DNA of 14,832 nucleotides from JBCCTJ01 sp039198585 (GTDB taxonomy: Bacteria; Bacteroidota; Bacteroidia; Cytophagales; Amoebophilaceae), in assembly GCA_039198585.1 (NCBI GenBank), contig JBCCTJ010000023.1:1-14832 (forward strand), written 5' to 3'. Below are positions 1 to 8,400 of the stretch, one piece after another. The translations under genes were made by a program, and so were the position numbers. Each line of letters begins with the position of its first letter. Positions within the stretch are counted from its first letter, which is position 1. The notes under the pieces were generated by a model that was not told the DNA's origin, ran no database searches, and saw only the letters and a list, made by a program, of their open reading frames with translations.

Positions 1-2
1 AC

Positions 3-119
3 AAATTTTATGATAAGGGAAATAAAGCAGCTGGTGTTCGAGTCAGAAAAGCCATGCAAGACTTAAAAAATCAGGCTCAGGAAATTAGAATAGAAGTACG
101 CAATATGAAAAATGAATAA
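3..119 (+). CDS. histone H1-like protein, C-terminal fragment
   Basis: Only the last 38 codons lie in the window; the gene enters from the left edge and ends with TAA at 117-119. The peptide is rich in Lys, Arg, Ala and Gln, with segments such as FYDKGNKAAGVRVRKAM and QAQEIRIEVRNMKNE. This matches the C-terminal half of the short (about 60 residue) histone H1-like (Hc1-type) proteins common in Bacteroidetes, in which a coiled N-terminus is followed by exactly this kind of basic helix. Family members bind DNA and are thought to help compact the nucleoid. A strong hairpin terminator follows 40 nt after the stop, so this gene ends its transcript. The family call rests on my recognition of the motif; the N-terminus is not visible. 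Confidence 0.8.
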   Translation, partial: KFYDKGNKAAGVRVRKAMQDLKNQAQEIRIEVRNMKNE

Positions 120-158
120 GCTAATCTAGCTTAGTATAATTTTAAATATTAAGTAAAT

Positions 159-208
159 AAAAAGAGTATTGAATAAATATTCATTCAATACTCTTTTTAT
201 TTTATCGT
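159..208 (+). terminator. rho-independent terminator after the H1-like gene
   Basis: A perfect 16-bp stem is formed by AAAAAGAGTATTGAAT (159-174) and ATTCAATACTCTTTTT (183-198), around an 8-nt loop and followed by a T-rich tail to 205. Because the left arm starts with an A run, the hairpin could also stop leftward transcription. Confidence 0.85.
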
Positions 209-600
209 TAGTGCCTGAGTGTATCTTCGAATAAGTTATCCAACTAAAAGATATCATAAAATTTAGTTGATCGATTAGCACTCACAAATAGAAAATTAGA
301 CCAATACTAAACAGTAATTCTCAAGGTATCCTCGTAACTAAAAATAGTTTAGATAAATCTAATTATTAGGCAGCTATTGGCTGGCTGCAACCAAAAATCT
401 GTGTCAATTAGCTATACTGTTTACTTGTTTAATCTAGTGTTTTTTTTAAATTTTGCACAGCAAAAGTTTACGCAATAAATCATTCATCCTGATTGTTGGC
501 ACTGTCACATAGTACGCTCATTCTGCTGATATCTCTAGAGATTACTTACTTCCTTGAAGAATCACTATTATACTATATATATTGTAGATCGATTACTCTT
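209..600. other. gene-free region upstream of mutY
   Basis: No convincing gene lies here. The mutY frame is open back to a TTG at 493, but that 36-residue extension is hydrophobic and unlike MutY. There is an 8-bp inverted repeat, CAACTAAA (241-248) with TTTAGTTG (262-269). A weak promoter-like pair, TTG at 425-427 and TAAATTTTG at 447-455 (19 nt apart, one base longer than the Bacteroidetes -7 consensus TAnnTTTG), could drive mutY. A GCAGC/GCTGC pair near 371-390 could form a small hairpin. I see no known RNA family. Confidence 0.4.
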
Positions 601-1734
601 ATGAACTCTTCTCAGAACTACTTTAGTAAACTATCTTTTCAGCAAAAACAATGGATTAAAGAGGGAAATTTTGCTACTCATCTACTATCTTGGTATGATG
701 AGCATCACCGCTTTTTGCCATGGCGTACAACTCACGATCCTTATAAAATATGGATCTCAGAAATTGTTTTGCAACAAACGCGAGTAGCACAAGGTATGAG
801 TTACTATAAGCGTATTGTAGCAACCTTTCCAACTGTCAATGATTTAGCAGCAGCTAGCGAACAGGAAATTCTAGCAATTTGGCAAGGATTAGGATACTAT
901 AGACGTGCACTTAATTTACATTCCTGTTCAAAAAAAATAGTCCAAGAATACAATAGTCAGTTTCCTACTAGTTACCAATCATTACTAAAGCTTCCTGGAA
1001 TAGGCCCTTATACAGCAGCGGCAATAGCCTCTATAGCTTTTGAAGAAAGAGTTGCAGTAGTAGATGGCAATGTGCACCGTGTGTTAGCTCGTATTTTTGG
1101 TATTCGTGATAATATAGAAGCGTCAGCAACTAAAAAAAAGTTTCAAATATTTGCTCATAGCCTTTTGCCCATAAAAAGGCTTGGTGATTACAACCAAGCG
1201 GTTATGGAGTTTGGTTCTCTTTTCTGTACACCAAATAAGCCTTCTTGCCAGTCTTGTATATTTCAGAATATTTGCATTGCAAATCAGCAAAGTCAGCAAC
1301 ACCTATTACCTGTAAAAGAAAAAAATATTAAAATCAAGCATCGTTTTTTTCATTATTTAATTTTACAAGAAGAAAATAAATTTTATGTGCAGAAAAGGCA
1401 AAAAGAAGATATATGGAAAAGATTATATCAATTTTACTTGATTGAAGAAGATAAGAAAAAAGATCTAATTAATTTAAACGACCCTATCATTGACCTTATC
1501 AAGTGTAACCTTATCAAATGGAAAGAGTATCCAGTTGTGTATCAGCATCAACTTACTCATCAACGACTCCATATTATTTTTACTCATGTTAATGTGAATA
1601 ATGAGCAAATTGAATATATAGGACCTTTGATGAAAGAAAAACAGCTGCAACCTTATACCCTAAAAGAGCTATTACAGCTACCCCTACCCATTGTCTTGGC
1701 TAGATTCGTACAGAAAGTGCTATCAAATGGTTGA
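601..1734 (+). CDS. mutY: adenine DNA glycosylase MutY
   Basis: A 377-residue base-excision repair glycosylase that removes adenine mispaired with 8-oxoguanine. The catalytic Glu lies in SEIVLQQT (E54). The helix-hairpin-helix is LPGIGPYTAAA (131-141), followed by the catalytic Asp in VVDGNVHR (D155). The iron-sulfur loop is complete: C209-x6-C216-x2-C219-x5-C225, the expected [4Fe-4S] spacing. Residues from about 245 to the end form the diverged NUDIX-like domain that reads 8-oxoG. Length is normal for the family. I chose the ATG at 601; the frame is open further upstream to a TTG at 493, but that stretch is hydrophobic and not MutY-like, and there is no Shine-Dalgarno at either start, as usual in Bacteroidetes. 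The stop is TGA, so TGA is a real stop codon in this genome. The gene stands alone and converges with the transporter gene on the other strand. Confidence 0.95.
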   Translation: MNSSQNYFSKLSFQQKQWIKEGNFATHLLSWYDEHHRFLPWRTTHDPYKIWISEIVLQQTRVAQGMSYYKRIVATFPTVNDLAAASEQEILAIWQGLGYYRRALNLHSCSKKIVQEYNSQFPTSYQSLLKLPGIGPYTAAAIASIAFEERVAVVDGNVHRVLARIFGIRDNIEASATKKKFQIFAHSLLPIKRLGDYNQAVMEFGSLFCTPNKPSCQSCIFQNICIANQQSQQHLLPVKEKNIKIKHRFFHYLILQEENKFYVQKRQKEDIWKRLYQFYLIEEDKKKDLINLNDPIIDLIKCNLIKWKEYPVVYQHQLTHQRLHIIFTHVNVNNEQIEYIGPLMKEKQLQPYTLKELLQLPLPIVLARFVQKVLSNG

Positions 1735-1864
1735 AAATTAGTCTACTCAAAGTATGGTAACAGATAATACTTATTGCTTGGGATATAGCACCAATCAATA
1801 GAAAGAATAAAAAACTTAAACAAAACAATCACTTGGCTTGCATGCATAGGTCTAGAAGAGCTAG

Positions 1865-2761
1865 CTAAAATTGTCCAAACTCATTGCTATCTTTACTATA
1901 CTTATCATATATCATGAATAATACAGAGGGAACAATAATGACTCCGCCTATTATTTCATACTTTCCGGGTATTTGTCCAAAAAATATATATCCTGCTGAT
2001 AGAGAAAACAGCAATTCTAAATAACGCAATGGAGCTAGAGAAACAATAGATGATAGCCGGTAGGCTTTTAGTGATAGGTATAAAATCGCATTTCCACCGA
2101 TTCCTAGCAAACTTAGCAGTACCCATTGTCTAGCACTGGGCATTACCCATGTACTCCATAACAAAGAAGGAAGTGTTAATACAAGTGCAATGCAGGTGGG
2201 GTAAAAGATAGTGACAAATAAGGATTCTTGATCAACATATTTTTTATTGATGATATCAAGCAGCGCAAAAAATAACACCGCTATTAAGAATATCAACGAA
2301 CAAGAATAAAAGATAGAAAAAGCAAATCCTGGCCATAACAGTACTGCGACACCGCTTAATCCTACTATGCTGAAAATCCAATTTTTCCTTGATACTACTT
2401 CTTTTAATAAAATAGGAGATAATACTAAGATAAAAATAGGTATAGAAAAGTTCATTAATGTGGCTGTGCTGATAGTTCCTGCTTTGAGTCCATAGGTCCA
2501 AAGTGTAGAAGCTAGTACGAAAAGAGCCCCGCGAAGTATTTGACGTGGGAAAAATACAGTCGCTTTGCCTACTTCCCTGCTATATAAACGATAACCCAAT
2601 AAATAAAATACACCTAGGGATAAACGAAAAAATGTAATTTCCCCTGCTGGTAGTCCTGCAGTACTTAAAAGCTTACTAAGGATATCATTGTTAACGCTGA
2701 CCAATAAGCTCCCTATAAAATAGACAATTGCTTTGGGATAGTTTGCCAAGCGATTACTCAT
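1865..2761 (-). CDS. DMT-superfamily (EamA-type) transporter
   Basis: A 299-residue inner-membrane protein with about ten hydrophobic segments arranged as two five-helix halves, the architecture of EamA-domain drug/metabolite transporters. The first half holds the typical ITFFRLSLGVFYLL and TLWTYGLKAGTISTATL segments; the second half ends with LRYLELLFSLSAGYIFFGQ, resembling the family's conserved P-x-x-x-x-x-x-G-x-x-x-(F/L)-x-E region. The substrate cannot be read from sequence: relatives carry amino acids, nucleotides or, in some intracellular bacteria, S-adenosylmethionine. I chose the ATG at 2761 because it follows the mnmA stop in the arrangement TAA-G-ATG; a start at 2809 would overlap mnmA by 47 nt and add an unlikely basic leader. 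The 1-nt gap suggests translational coupling to mnmA. Confidence 0.8.
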   Translation of the reverse strand: MSNRLANYPKAIVYFIGSLLVSVNNDILSKLLSTAGLPAGEITFFRLSLGVFYLLGYRLYSREVGKATVFFPRQILRGALFVLASTLWTYGLKAGTISTATLMNFSIPIFILVLSPILLKEVVSRKNWIFSIVGLSGVAVLLWPGFAFSIFYSCSLIFLIAVLFFALLDIINKKYVDQESLFVTIFYPTCIALVLTLPSLLWSTWVMPSARQWVLLSLLGIGGNAILYLSLKAYRLSSIVSLAPLRYLELLFSLSAGYIFFGQIPGKYEIIGGVIIVPSVLFMIYDKYSKDSNEFGQF

Positions 2762-2762
2762 C

Positions 2763-3875
2763 TTACGATTGTTGATTCTTTTTTCTAAAAGACGAGGCAA
2801 TCCAACCACCTCCTATCACATCATCCCCTTCGTAGAAAACAGCAGCTTGCCCTGGAGCAATAGCTTGTACATTTTGTCCAAAAAAAACTTTCATTTGTTC
2901 TTTCTCCTGAACTAATACTCCTGGCTTTCCTGTATCATTATAGCGCACTTTTATATGACTCTCTGTAGGCTCTTTCAGACAGTCATACTTAATCATATTT
3001 AGCTTATGTACATACATGCCATTTCTTGCTAAAGCATCGAGAGTACCTAAGTAAACTCGATTGGTAGCAGCATCGATTCGTGTAACATAAACAGGATAAC
3101 TGAGCGAAACTTGAAGCCCTCTTCTTTGACCTACTGTATAAAAAGGGTAACCTTGGTGCTTTCCTATTACTCTACCATCTTCTAGTACAAATTCCCCTCC
3201 TTTGACTTTTTCTTCAAGTCCTTTTATCTCTTTTCTGAGAAAATCACGATAATTATTTTCTGGTATAAAGCAAATTTCATAGGATTCTGATTTTTTTACC
3301 AAATTAGGGAACCCTCGTGCTGTTGCAAAATCCCTTACTTCAGGTTTGGTCAGATGCCCCAAAGGGAAAATAGTGCGTTGTAAATTTTCTTGTGATAATC
3401 CCCAAAGAGCGTAAGTTTGATCCTTATTAAGATCTCTACTTTTGTAAAGAACATAGCGCCTATTTTCTTCACGCACTTGAGCATAATGACCTGTAGCTAA
3501 GTGACTACAACCCAGTTCATCAGCTCTTTTTCTCAAAGCGTTCCATTTTATATGAGTATTGCATAAAATACAGGGATTGGGAGTTCTACCTGCTAGATAT
3601 TCTGATTTAAAATGATCAATCACATATTGGCCAAACTCTTTTCTTATATCTAAAACCATATAAGGAAACCCTGTTCTTACAGCTACCTCGCGAGCATCAT
3701 TAATTGTATCTAAATTGCAGCAACCTATCTGTTTCTTAGTACTGCAGCCTCGTGTATAGTTCCAGGTTTTCATAGTAATACCAATCACTTCATGCCCTGC
3801 TTCATGAAGTTTGATAGCCGCAACAGAGCTATCGATACCTCCACTCATGGCTACTAAAATTCTTTTTTTTTTCAT
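2763..3875 (-). CDS. mnmA: tRNA-specific 2-thiouridylase MnmA
   Basis: A 370-residue cytoplasmic enzyme that makes 2-thiouridine at wobble position 34 of the tRNAs for Lys, Glu and Gln, using ATP and a sulfur relay. The N-terminal PP-loop SGGIDSS (11-17) binds ATP. The catalytic cysteine pair is C102 in TPNPCILCN and C202 in YEICFIP. The DQTYALWGL segment (152-160) and HYAQV (130-134) are typical, and the C-terminal third is the beta-barrel tRNA-binding domain, with GQRRGL. I chose the ATG at 3875 (MKKKRILVAMSGG), because the upstream open stretch to 3968 does not resemble the family and a promoter -7 element at 3895-3902 lies inside it. First gene of a two-gene leftward unit with the EamA transporter. 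Length is normal. Confidence 0.95.
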   Translation of the reverse strand: MKKKRILVAMSGGIDSSVAAIKLHEAGHEVIGITMKTWNYTRGCSTKKQIGCCNLDTINDAREVAVRTGFPYMVLDIRKEFGQYVIDHFKSEYLAGRTPNPCILCNTHIKWNALRKRADELGCSHLATGHYAQVREENRRYVLYKSRDLNKDQTYALWGLSQENLQRTIFPLGHLTKPEVRDFATARGFPNLVKKSESYEICFIPENNYRDFLRKEIKGLEEKVKGGEFVLEDGRVIGKHQGYPFYTVGQRRGLQVSLSYPVYVTRIDAATNRVYLGTLDALARNGMYVHKLNMIKYDCLKEPTESHIKVRYNDTGKPGVLVQEKEQMKVFFGQNVQAIAPGQAAVFYEGDDVIGGGWIASSFRKKNQQS

Positions 3876-3894
3876 GATAACTAAAAAATAAGTG

Positions 3895-3902
3895 CAAATA
3901 TA
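3895..3902 (-). promoter_or_regulatory. Bacteroidetes -7 element for mnmA
   Basis: The minus strand reads TATATTTG, an exact match to TAnnTTTG, 19 nt before the mnmA ATG. No clear TTTG -33 element is seen at 17-23 nt upstream; a TGG sequence is the nearest candidate. It gives a short leader and supports the 3875 start. Confidence 0.5.
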
Positions 3903-3986
3903 AGTATAGATGACTCTTTTACCATTATCACGGCTTACCTGCTTACGAAAAGTATTGTAATAAAGCATCCCTCTCTCTAAAGTTTG

Positions 3987-3994
3987 TAGCTTTG
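3987..3994 (+). promoter_or_regulatory. Bacteroidetes -7 element for pnuC
   Basis: TAGCTTTG matches TAnnTTTG and ends 4 nt before the pnuC ATG at 3999. If used, transcription would begin at or next to the start codon, giving a leaderless mRNA. The nearest usable upstream TTG (3955-3957) is 29 nt away, longer than normal, so the promoter is tentative. Confidence 0.35.
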
Positions 3995-3998
3995 CAAT

Positions 3999-4613
3999 AT
4001 GGAAATCACAATTATTAATGTATTAGACTGGGTGAGCGTATTGTTAGGAATTCTAAGTATCCCTTTAAATATGTACAGAAAAACAGTAGTGTGGCCTGTC
4101 AATATCCTATCTAATATCATTAACTTTCTGATTTACTATCAAAAAAATAGCTATAGCCGTATGATTACCATAGCTTGTATGGTTCCTATTAATATGTATG
4201 GATGGTATGTATGGAAGGTAAAAAAAGAAAAGGGAGCACAAGAAAAGCTGATTACTACTACTCCTTGGTATGCATGGGGCATCTTATTATTGCTCAACAC
4301 CATTTTATCTAGCCTATTTTATTTGTTTCTTAAAACTACTTCATCCCCAACACCTATTATTGGATCTATTACTACCATCATGACTTTTATAGGTTTGTGG
4401 CTTTCTGCAAACAAAAAATTAGAATCAAGTATTTTTTGGGGCATTTATAACCTACTATCTATCTATCAGCATCAGTTATTAGGTATGCGCTTGAAGTGGA
4501 AGTACATTATCTACGTACTTCTTTCTCCTTATACTTACTATCTCTGGAGAAAAGCTTATTATAAAGCAAAGAAAAAAAGAGAATGTTCGCAGCATAAAAC
4601 AATAAAAGTCTAA
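3999..4613 (+). CDS. pnuC: PnuC-family nicotinamide riboside transporter
   Basis: A 204-residue integral membrane protein with about seven hydrophobic helices. The family marker region WPVNILSNIINFLIYYQK (residues 32-49) and the following NMYGWYVWK (65-73) match PnuC transporters, which take up nicotinamide riboside (historically called NMN) by facilitated diffusion; a cytoplasmic kinase, not seen here, would trap it. The C-terminal WGIYNLLSIYQHQLLG and the YYLWRK end also fit. Uptake of a preformed NAD precursor would suit a host-dependent bacterium with incomplete NAD synthesis, but that is inference. The gene is divergent from mnmA and followed 35 nt later by a small exported-protein gene that may share its transcript. 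A vitamin relative such as PnuT (thiamine) cannot be excluded from sequence alone. Confidence 0.85.
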   Translation: MEITIINVLDWVSVLLGILSIPLNMYRKTVVWPVNILSNIINFLIYYQKNSYSRMITIACMVPINMYGWYVWKVKKEKGAQEKLITTTPWYAWGILLLLNTILSSLFYLFLKTTSSPTPIIGSITTIMTFIGLWLSANKKLESSIFWGIYNLLSIYQHQLLGMRLKWKYIIYVLLSPYTYYLWRKAYYKAKKKRECSQHKTIKV

Positions 4614-4648
4614 TAATTGTATTATTATTGAGTATTCAATTATCTATT

Positions 4649-5053
4649 ATGCTTCTAAAAAAATTATCCGTCCTGCTTATTTTATTAGTCAATTTCAAAA
4701 ATTTCCTAGGAAAACAGCAGGATAAAGCAACAACAATAGTCGATGATAAAACCAGTATTGCAGTCAATGAATTGGCTACTAAAACTGATTTAGTTGATTT
4801 TGTCACACGTGTAAAAATACGTCTTAAACAAGAAATGCTAGCTAAGCTAGCTAACGACAAACAAGTTTTATTAAGTAATCTTTATAAAAAAATATATGAA
4901 GCCACTAGATCTCAATATTTTAGAAAGCAAGTGGCCAAAAGTTTAGAAGATAAGAAATTAACAAAAGAAATTTTACAGGATGAAAAGTTTCTTAATTCTT
5001 ATATTCAAGGGCTTGTTTTACTCTTCTTAGAGGAAGAAAATAATGGGTACTAA
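4649..5053 (+). CDS. small predicted exported protein, unknown function
   Basis: A 134-residue protein that I do not recognise. The first 22 residues (two Lys, then LSVLLILLVNF) look like a signal peptide or single N-terminal anchor. The rest is hydrophilic, charged and probably helical, with many Lys, Glu, Leu and Ala and no cysteine; it ends in LVLLFLEEENNGY. I see no enzyme motif. I chose the ATG at 4649, which begins right before the basic signal-peptide region; the frame also opens at a TTG at 4628. It lies 35 nt after pnuC on the same strand and may be cotranscribed. Helical exported proteins of this kind are frequent in endosymbiont genomes, but nothing here shows a role or secretion to the host. 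Confidence 0.6.
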   Translation: MLLKKLSVLLILLVNFKNFLGKQQDKATTIVDDKTSIAVNELATKTDLVDFVTRVKIRLKQEMLAKLANDKQVLLSNLYKKIYEATRSQYFRKQVAKSLEDKKLTKEILQDEKFLNSYIQGLVLLFLEEENNGY

Positions 5054-5219
5054 TTGCTTATTTAGAGACTGTCTAGCTTGCTTTGCATATATAAAACTAA
5101 TCTAGTCAATTATTTTATCAATATTTTTTTGCTACTTGTTGCTAATCACAAAAAACTTTGAACTTTTAATTGCCTCTCATTGATTTATACATATTTGTAT
5201 ATCTATATGATATTTAAAT

Positions 5220-5298
5220 AATATTTTTTGTTTTATTTTTAATAAATACGCCGTTTTTAAAAAATAAAACAAAAAATATTTGCTAAAATAAAACAAAA
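5220..5298. repeat. 21-bp perfect inverted repeat plus direct repeat
   Basis: Positions 5220-5240 and 5260-5280 are perfect reverse complements (21 bp, 19-nt spacer); each arm has a single G or C. The core AAAATAAAACAAAA of the right arm (5261-5274) occurs again at 5285-5298. As RNA this would form a long but weak AU stem. It could end the pnuC transcript, act in the ileS leader, or be a remnant of a mobile sequence. Confidence 0.7.
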
Positions 5299-5353
5299 TT
5301 GCCTAAATTGGTTATGTAAAAAATATTGCTCCTCATCAACAAAATAAATAATG

Positions 5354-5381
5354 TTGGGAAATTCGTATTTCATAAAATTTG
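5354..5381 (+). promoter_or_regulatory. possible ileS promoter
   Basis: TTG at 5354-5356 and TAAAATTTG at 5373-5381, 16 nt apart, resemble the Bacteroidetes -33/-7 pair but with one extra base in the -7 element. It would give a leader of about 40 nt before the ATG at 5426. Confidence 0.25.
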
Positions 5382-5425
5382 TAGGAAGCATGACAAGCAT
5401 ATTATAATTATTCATCATTTTAGAC

Positions 5426-8400
5426 ATGGATCATTACCCTTTTTATGATAAAATCAATTTGGCTAAAGTAGCCAAAGAAATCCTACTTTTTTGGGAGAAA
5501 AAGAAAGTCTTTCAAACAGCTTTGAAAAAAAATGAAAAATCACTCCTTCATTTTTATGAGGGCCCCCCTGGTGCCAATGGGCGCCCTGGGTTACATCACT
5601 TGCTCTCAAGAACTTTAAAAGATCTTTTTTGTCGTTATAAAACCATGCAAGGTTATTGCATACCCAGAAAAGCAGGGTGGGATGCACATGGCTTACCTGT
5701 AGAGCTAGAAGTAGAAAAAGAACTAGGTATTACTAAAGAAGATATTGGGAAGAAGATTAGCATTGCTGAATATAATCAAGCCTGCCAGAGAAATGTAATG
5801 TTGTATAAGGAAGAGTGGGAGCAAATCACTAAAAGAATAGGCTATTGGCTAGAGATGAAAAACCCTTATATCACTTCGACTGCTAATTACATCTCTGTTC
5901 TTTGGGGAATTATCAAAAAACTTGACCAGAAGGGATTGCTCTATAAAGGATATAGTATTCAGCCTTATTCGCCCGCAGCAGGTACCGGTCTGAGTAGTCA
6001 CGAGTTGAATCAGCCTGGCTGTTATAAAGAGGTAAAGGATATCTCAATAGTGGCTAAGTTTAAGGTACAGCACTTGTCTAATACCTACCTACTAGCTTGG
6101 ACAACGACGCCTTGGACTCTCCCAGCCAACACTGCATTGGCAGTAAGTAGCCAAATCATCTACGCTTGTGTATCTACATTCAATCCTTATACACTACAGA
6201 CTTGCCAGGTAATACTAGCTAAATCATCGCTTTCACGCTACTTTAATGGGCAGCAGACAGAGGAAATTCCCAAGACTATTCGTAAAGAGGATCCCATTCC
6301 TTGGAAGATTGTAGCGGAATACAAAGGTAAAGACTTGGTAGGATGGTCCTATGAGCAGCTTATGCCCTACATTCGACCAAGCAAGCCTTTTTTTAAAGTA
6401 GTGATAGGAGACTTCGTTACTGATAAAGAAGGGACTGGTATTGTGCACATTGCACCTACATTTGGTAATGATGACTTTATGCTCGCACAAAAAAATAATA
6501 TACCAGCCATTGCAACTATTAATGAGTATAGTGAACCTGTTCCTATTGTTACTAAGCAAGGAAAATTTGTAGAAGCCATTACCGACTTTGCTCACTTACC
6601 CGTGAAAGCAGATTATGAGGAAAAGAAAGTACGAGAGCAAAAAGATTATCAATCTGTTGACCTTCAGATTGCCATCAAATTGAAAAAAGAGAATAAAGCT
6701 TTTGCCGTCAATTCTTATTGGCATAGCTATCCTCATTGCTGGCGTACTGACAAACCTATTATCTATTATCCCTTACAAGCTTGGTTTATTAAGACTACAG
6801 CGTGTAAACATAGATTGATTGAGCTTAATCGAACTATCGACTGGCAACCTCCTAGCACAGGTATAGGTCGTTTTGAAGATTGGCTAAAAAATTTAGTAGA
6901 CTGGAACTTAACACGCTCTCGTTTTTGGGGAACGCCTTTGCCTATTTGGGTTACAGAAGATGGTAAGGAGAAAAAATGCATTGGCAGCATCAGCGAATTA
7001 GCAATAGAAGTAAAGAAAGCAATCAAAATTGGTGTAATGCCTACTTCTTACACCATCAAAAAAGACTTGCATCGTCCTTATGTTGATGATATCATCTTGG
7101 TAAGTGACCGTGGTAAGAAAATGTACAGAGAACAAGAAGTCATTGATGTATGGTTTGACTCAGGAGCGATGCCTTATGCACAGCACAGTGAAAGTGATCT
7201 TTTATCTTCCCACCCACCAGCTGACTTTCCAGCCTTCTTTATCATAGAAGGAATAGATCAAACACGGGGCTGGTTCTTTACTTTACATGTACTAGCTGTA
7301 CTACTGTACGATCAGGTTGCCTTTAAAAAAGTATTAGCTACTGGGCTCGTATTGGACAAAAAGGGAGTAAAAATGTCTAAGAGACTTGGTAACGCTCTTG
7401 ATCCTCATTTATTGCTTGATGAGTATGGCCCTGATGTAATCAGATGGTATATGATCAGCAATGCCAACCCTTGGGATGATCTTAAGTTTGACCCATCTCT
7501 TTTGCTAGAAATCAGGCGAAAATTTTTTGGAACTTTATTTCACACCTATCAGTTTTTTGCTTTGTATGCCAATCTAGACAAATTTAATGCTGAAGACAAT
7601 CCCCCTAGTCTACAGTTTGCTTCTGAGCTGGATGCTTGGATCCTTTCACGCCTCCATTATATAATTCAGTATGTTCAATATTCTCTTGATAAATTTTCTC
7701 CCACAAAGGCATCAAGAGCTCTATCTCACTTTGTCATAGATGATCTTAGTAATTGGTATGTTCGTCTTAATAGAAAAAGATTTTGGAGAGGAGGTCATGA
7801 TAAAGACAAAGAAGTAGCCTATCAAACGCTTTACTACTGCTTAAAAACCATTGCACAGCTGGCGGCTCCTATAGCTCCTTTTTATATGGATAAACTTTTT
7901 CAAGACTTAAACCAAAATGATCAATCTGTTCATCTTAGCGAATTTCCAGAACTACCTACTATCTATCGCAATGAAGCCTTAGAAGCTAAAATGGAAACCG
8001 CACGTACGATTGCTTCTTTGTCTCATAGTCTTCGAAAAAAGCATAACATTAAAGTTCGCATTCCTCTCAAAAAACTATTAATACCGCCTATTAGTCCTCA
8101 ACAAAAATCAGATATCAAACATGTAATGTCTATCATCTTGGCTGAAACCAATGTAAAAGAGATTGTTTTTGTTAGCAATACTACAGGAATTATAAAGAAG
8201 ATGATCAAGCCTAACTTTAATCGACTGGGCAAGCAATATAGACACCACCTGCAAGATATTCAAAAGCTTCTTGCCCTCCTTACACAAGAAGAAATTACTA
8301 GCTTTGAAGAGAGTGGAAACTATACTTTAACACTATCAGATCAAAGAAGAATTCTTTTAACACTTAAAGATGTGACAGTCAAAACCCAAGATATGCCTGG

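Larger units (their letters stand above)
5054..5425. other. AT-rich gene-free gap before ileS
   Basis: No gene is visible in these 372 nt. The region is very AT-rich and holds a perfect 21-bp inverted repeat and a short direct repeat, annotated separately. A promoter-like pair lies close to ileS. I see no T-box features such as a specifier hairpin and UGGN bulge, and T-boxes are not expected in this phylum. Confidence 0.5.

Noticed and set aside
493..600. 36-residue N-terminal extension of MutY from a TTG
   Set aside because: Hydrophobic and unlike MutY N-termini; the ATG at 601 gives a normal-length protein.
5054..5425. T-box or amino-acid riboswitch before ileS
   Set aside because: No specifier stem or UGGN-type antiterminator bulge is visible, the only strong structure is an AU-only stem, and T-boxes are not expected in this phylum.
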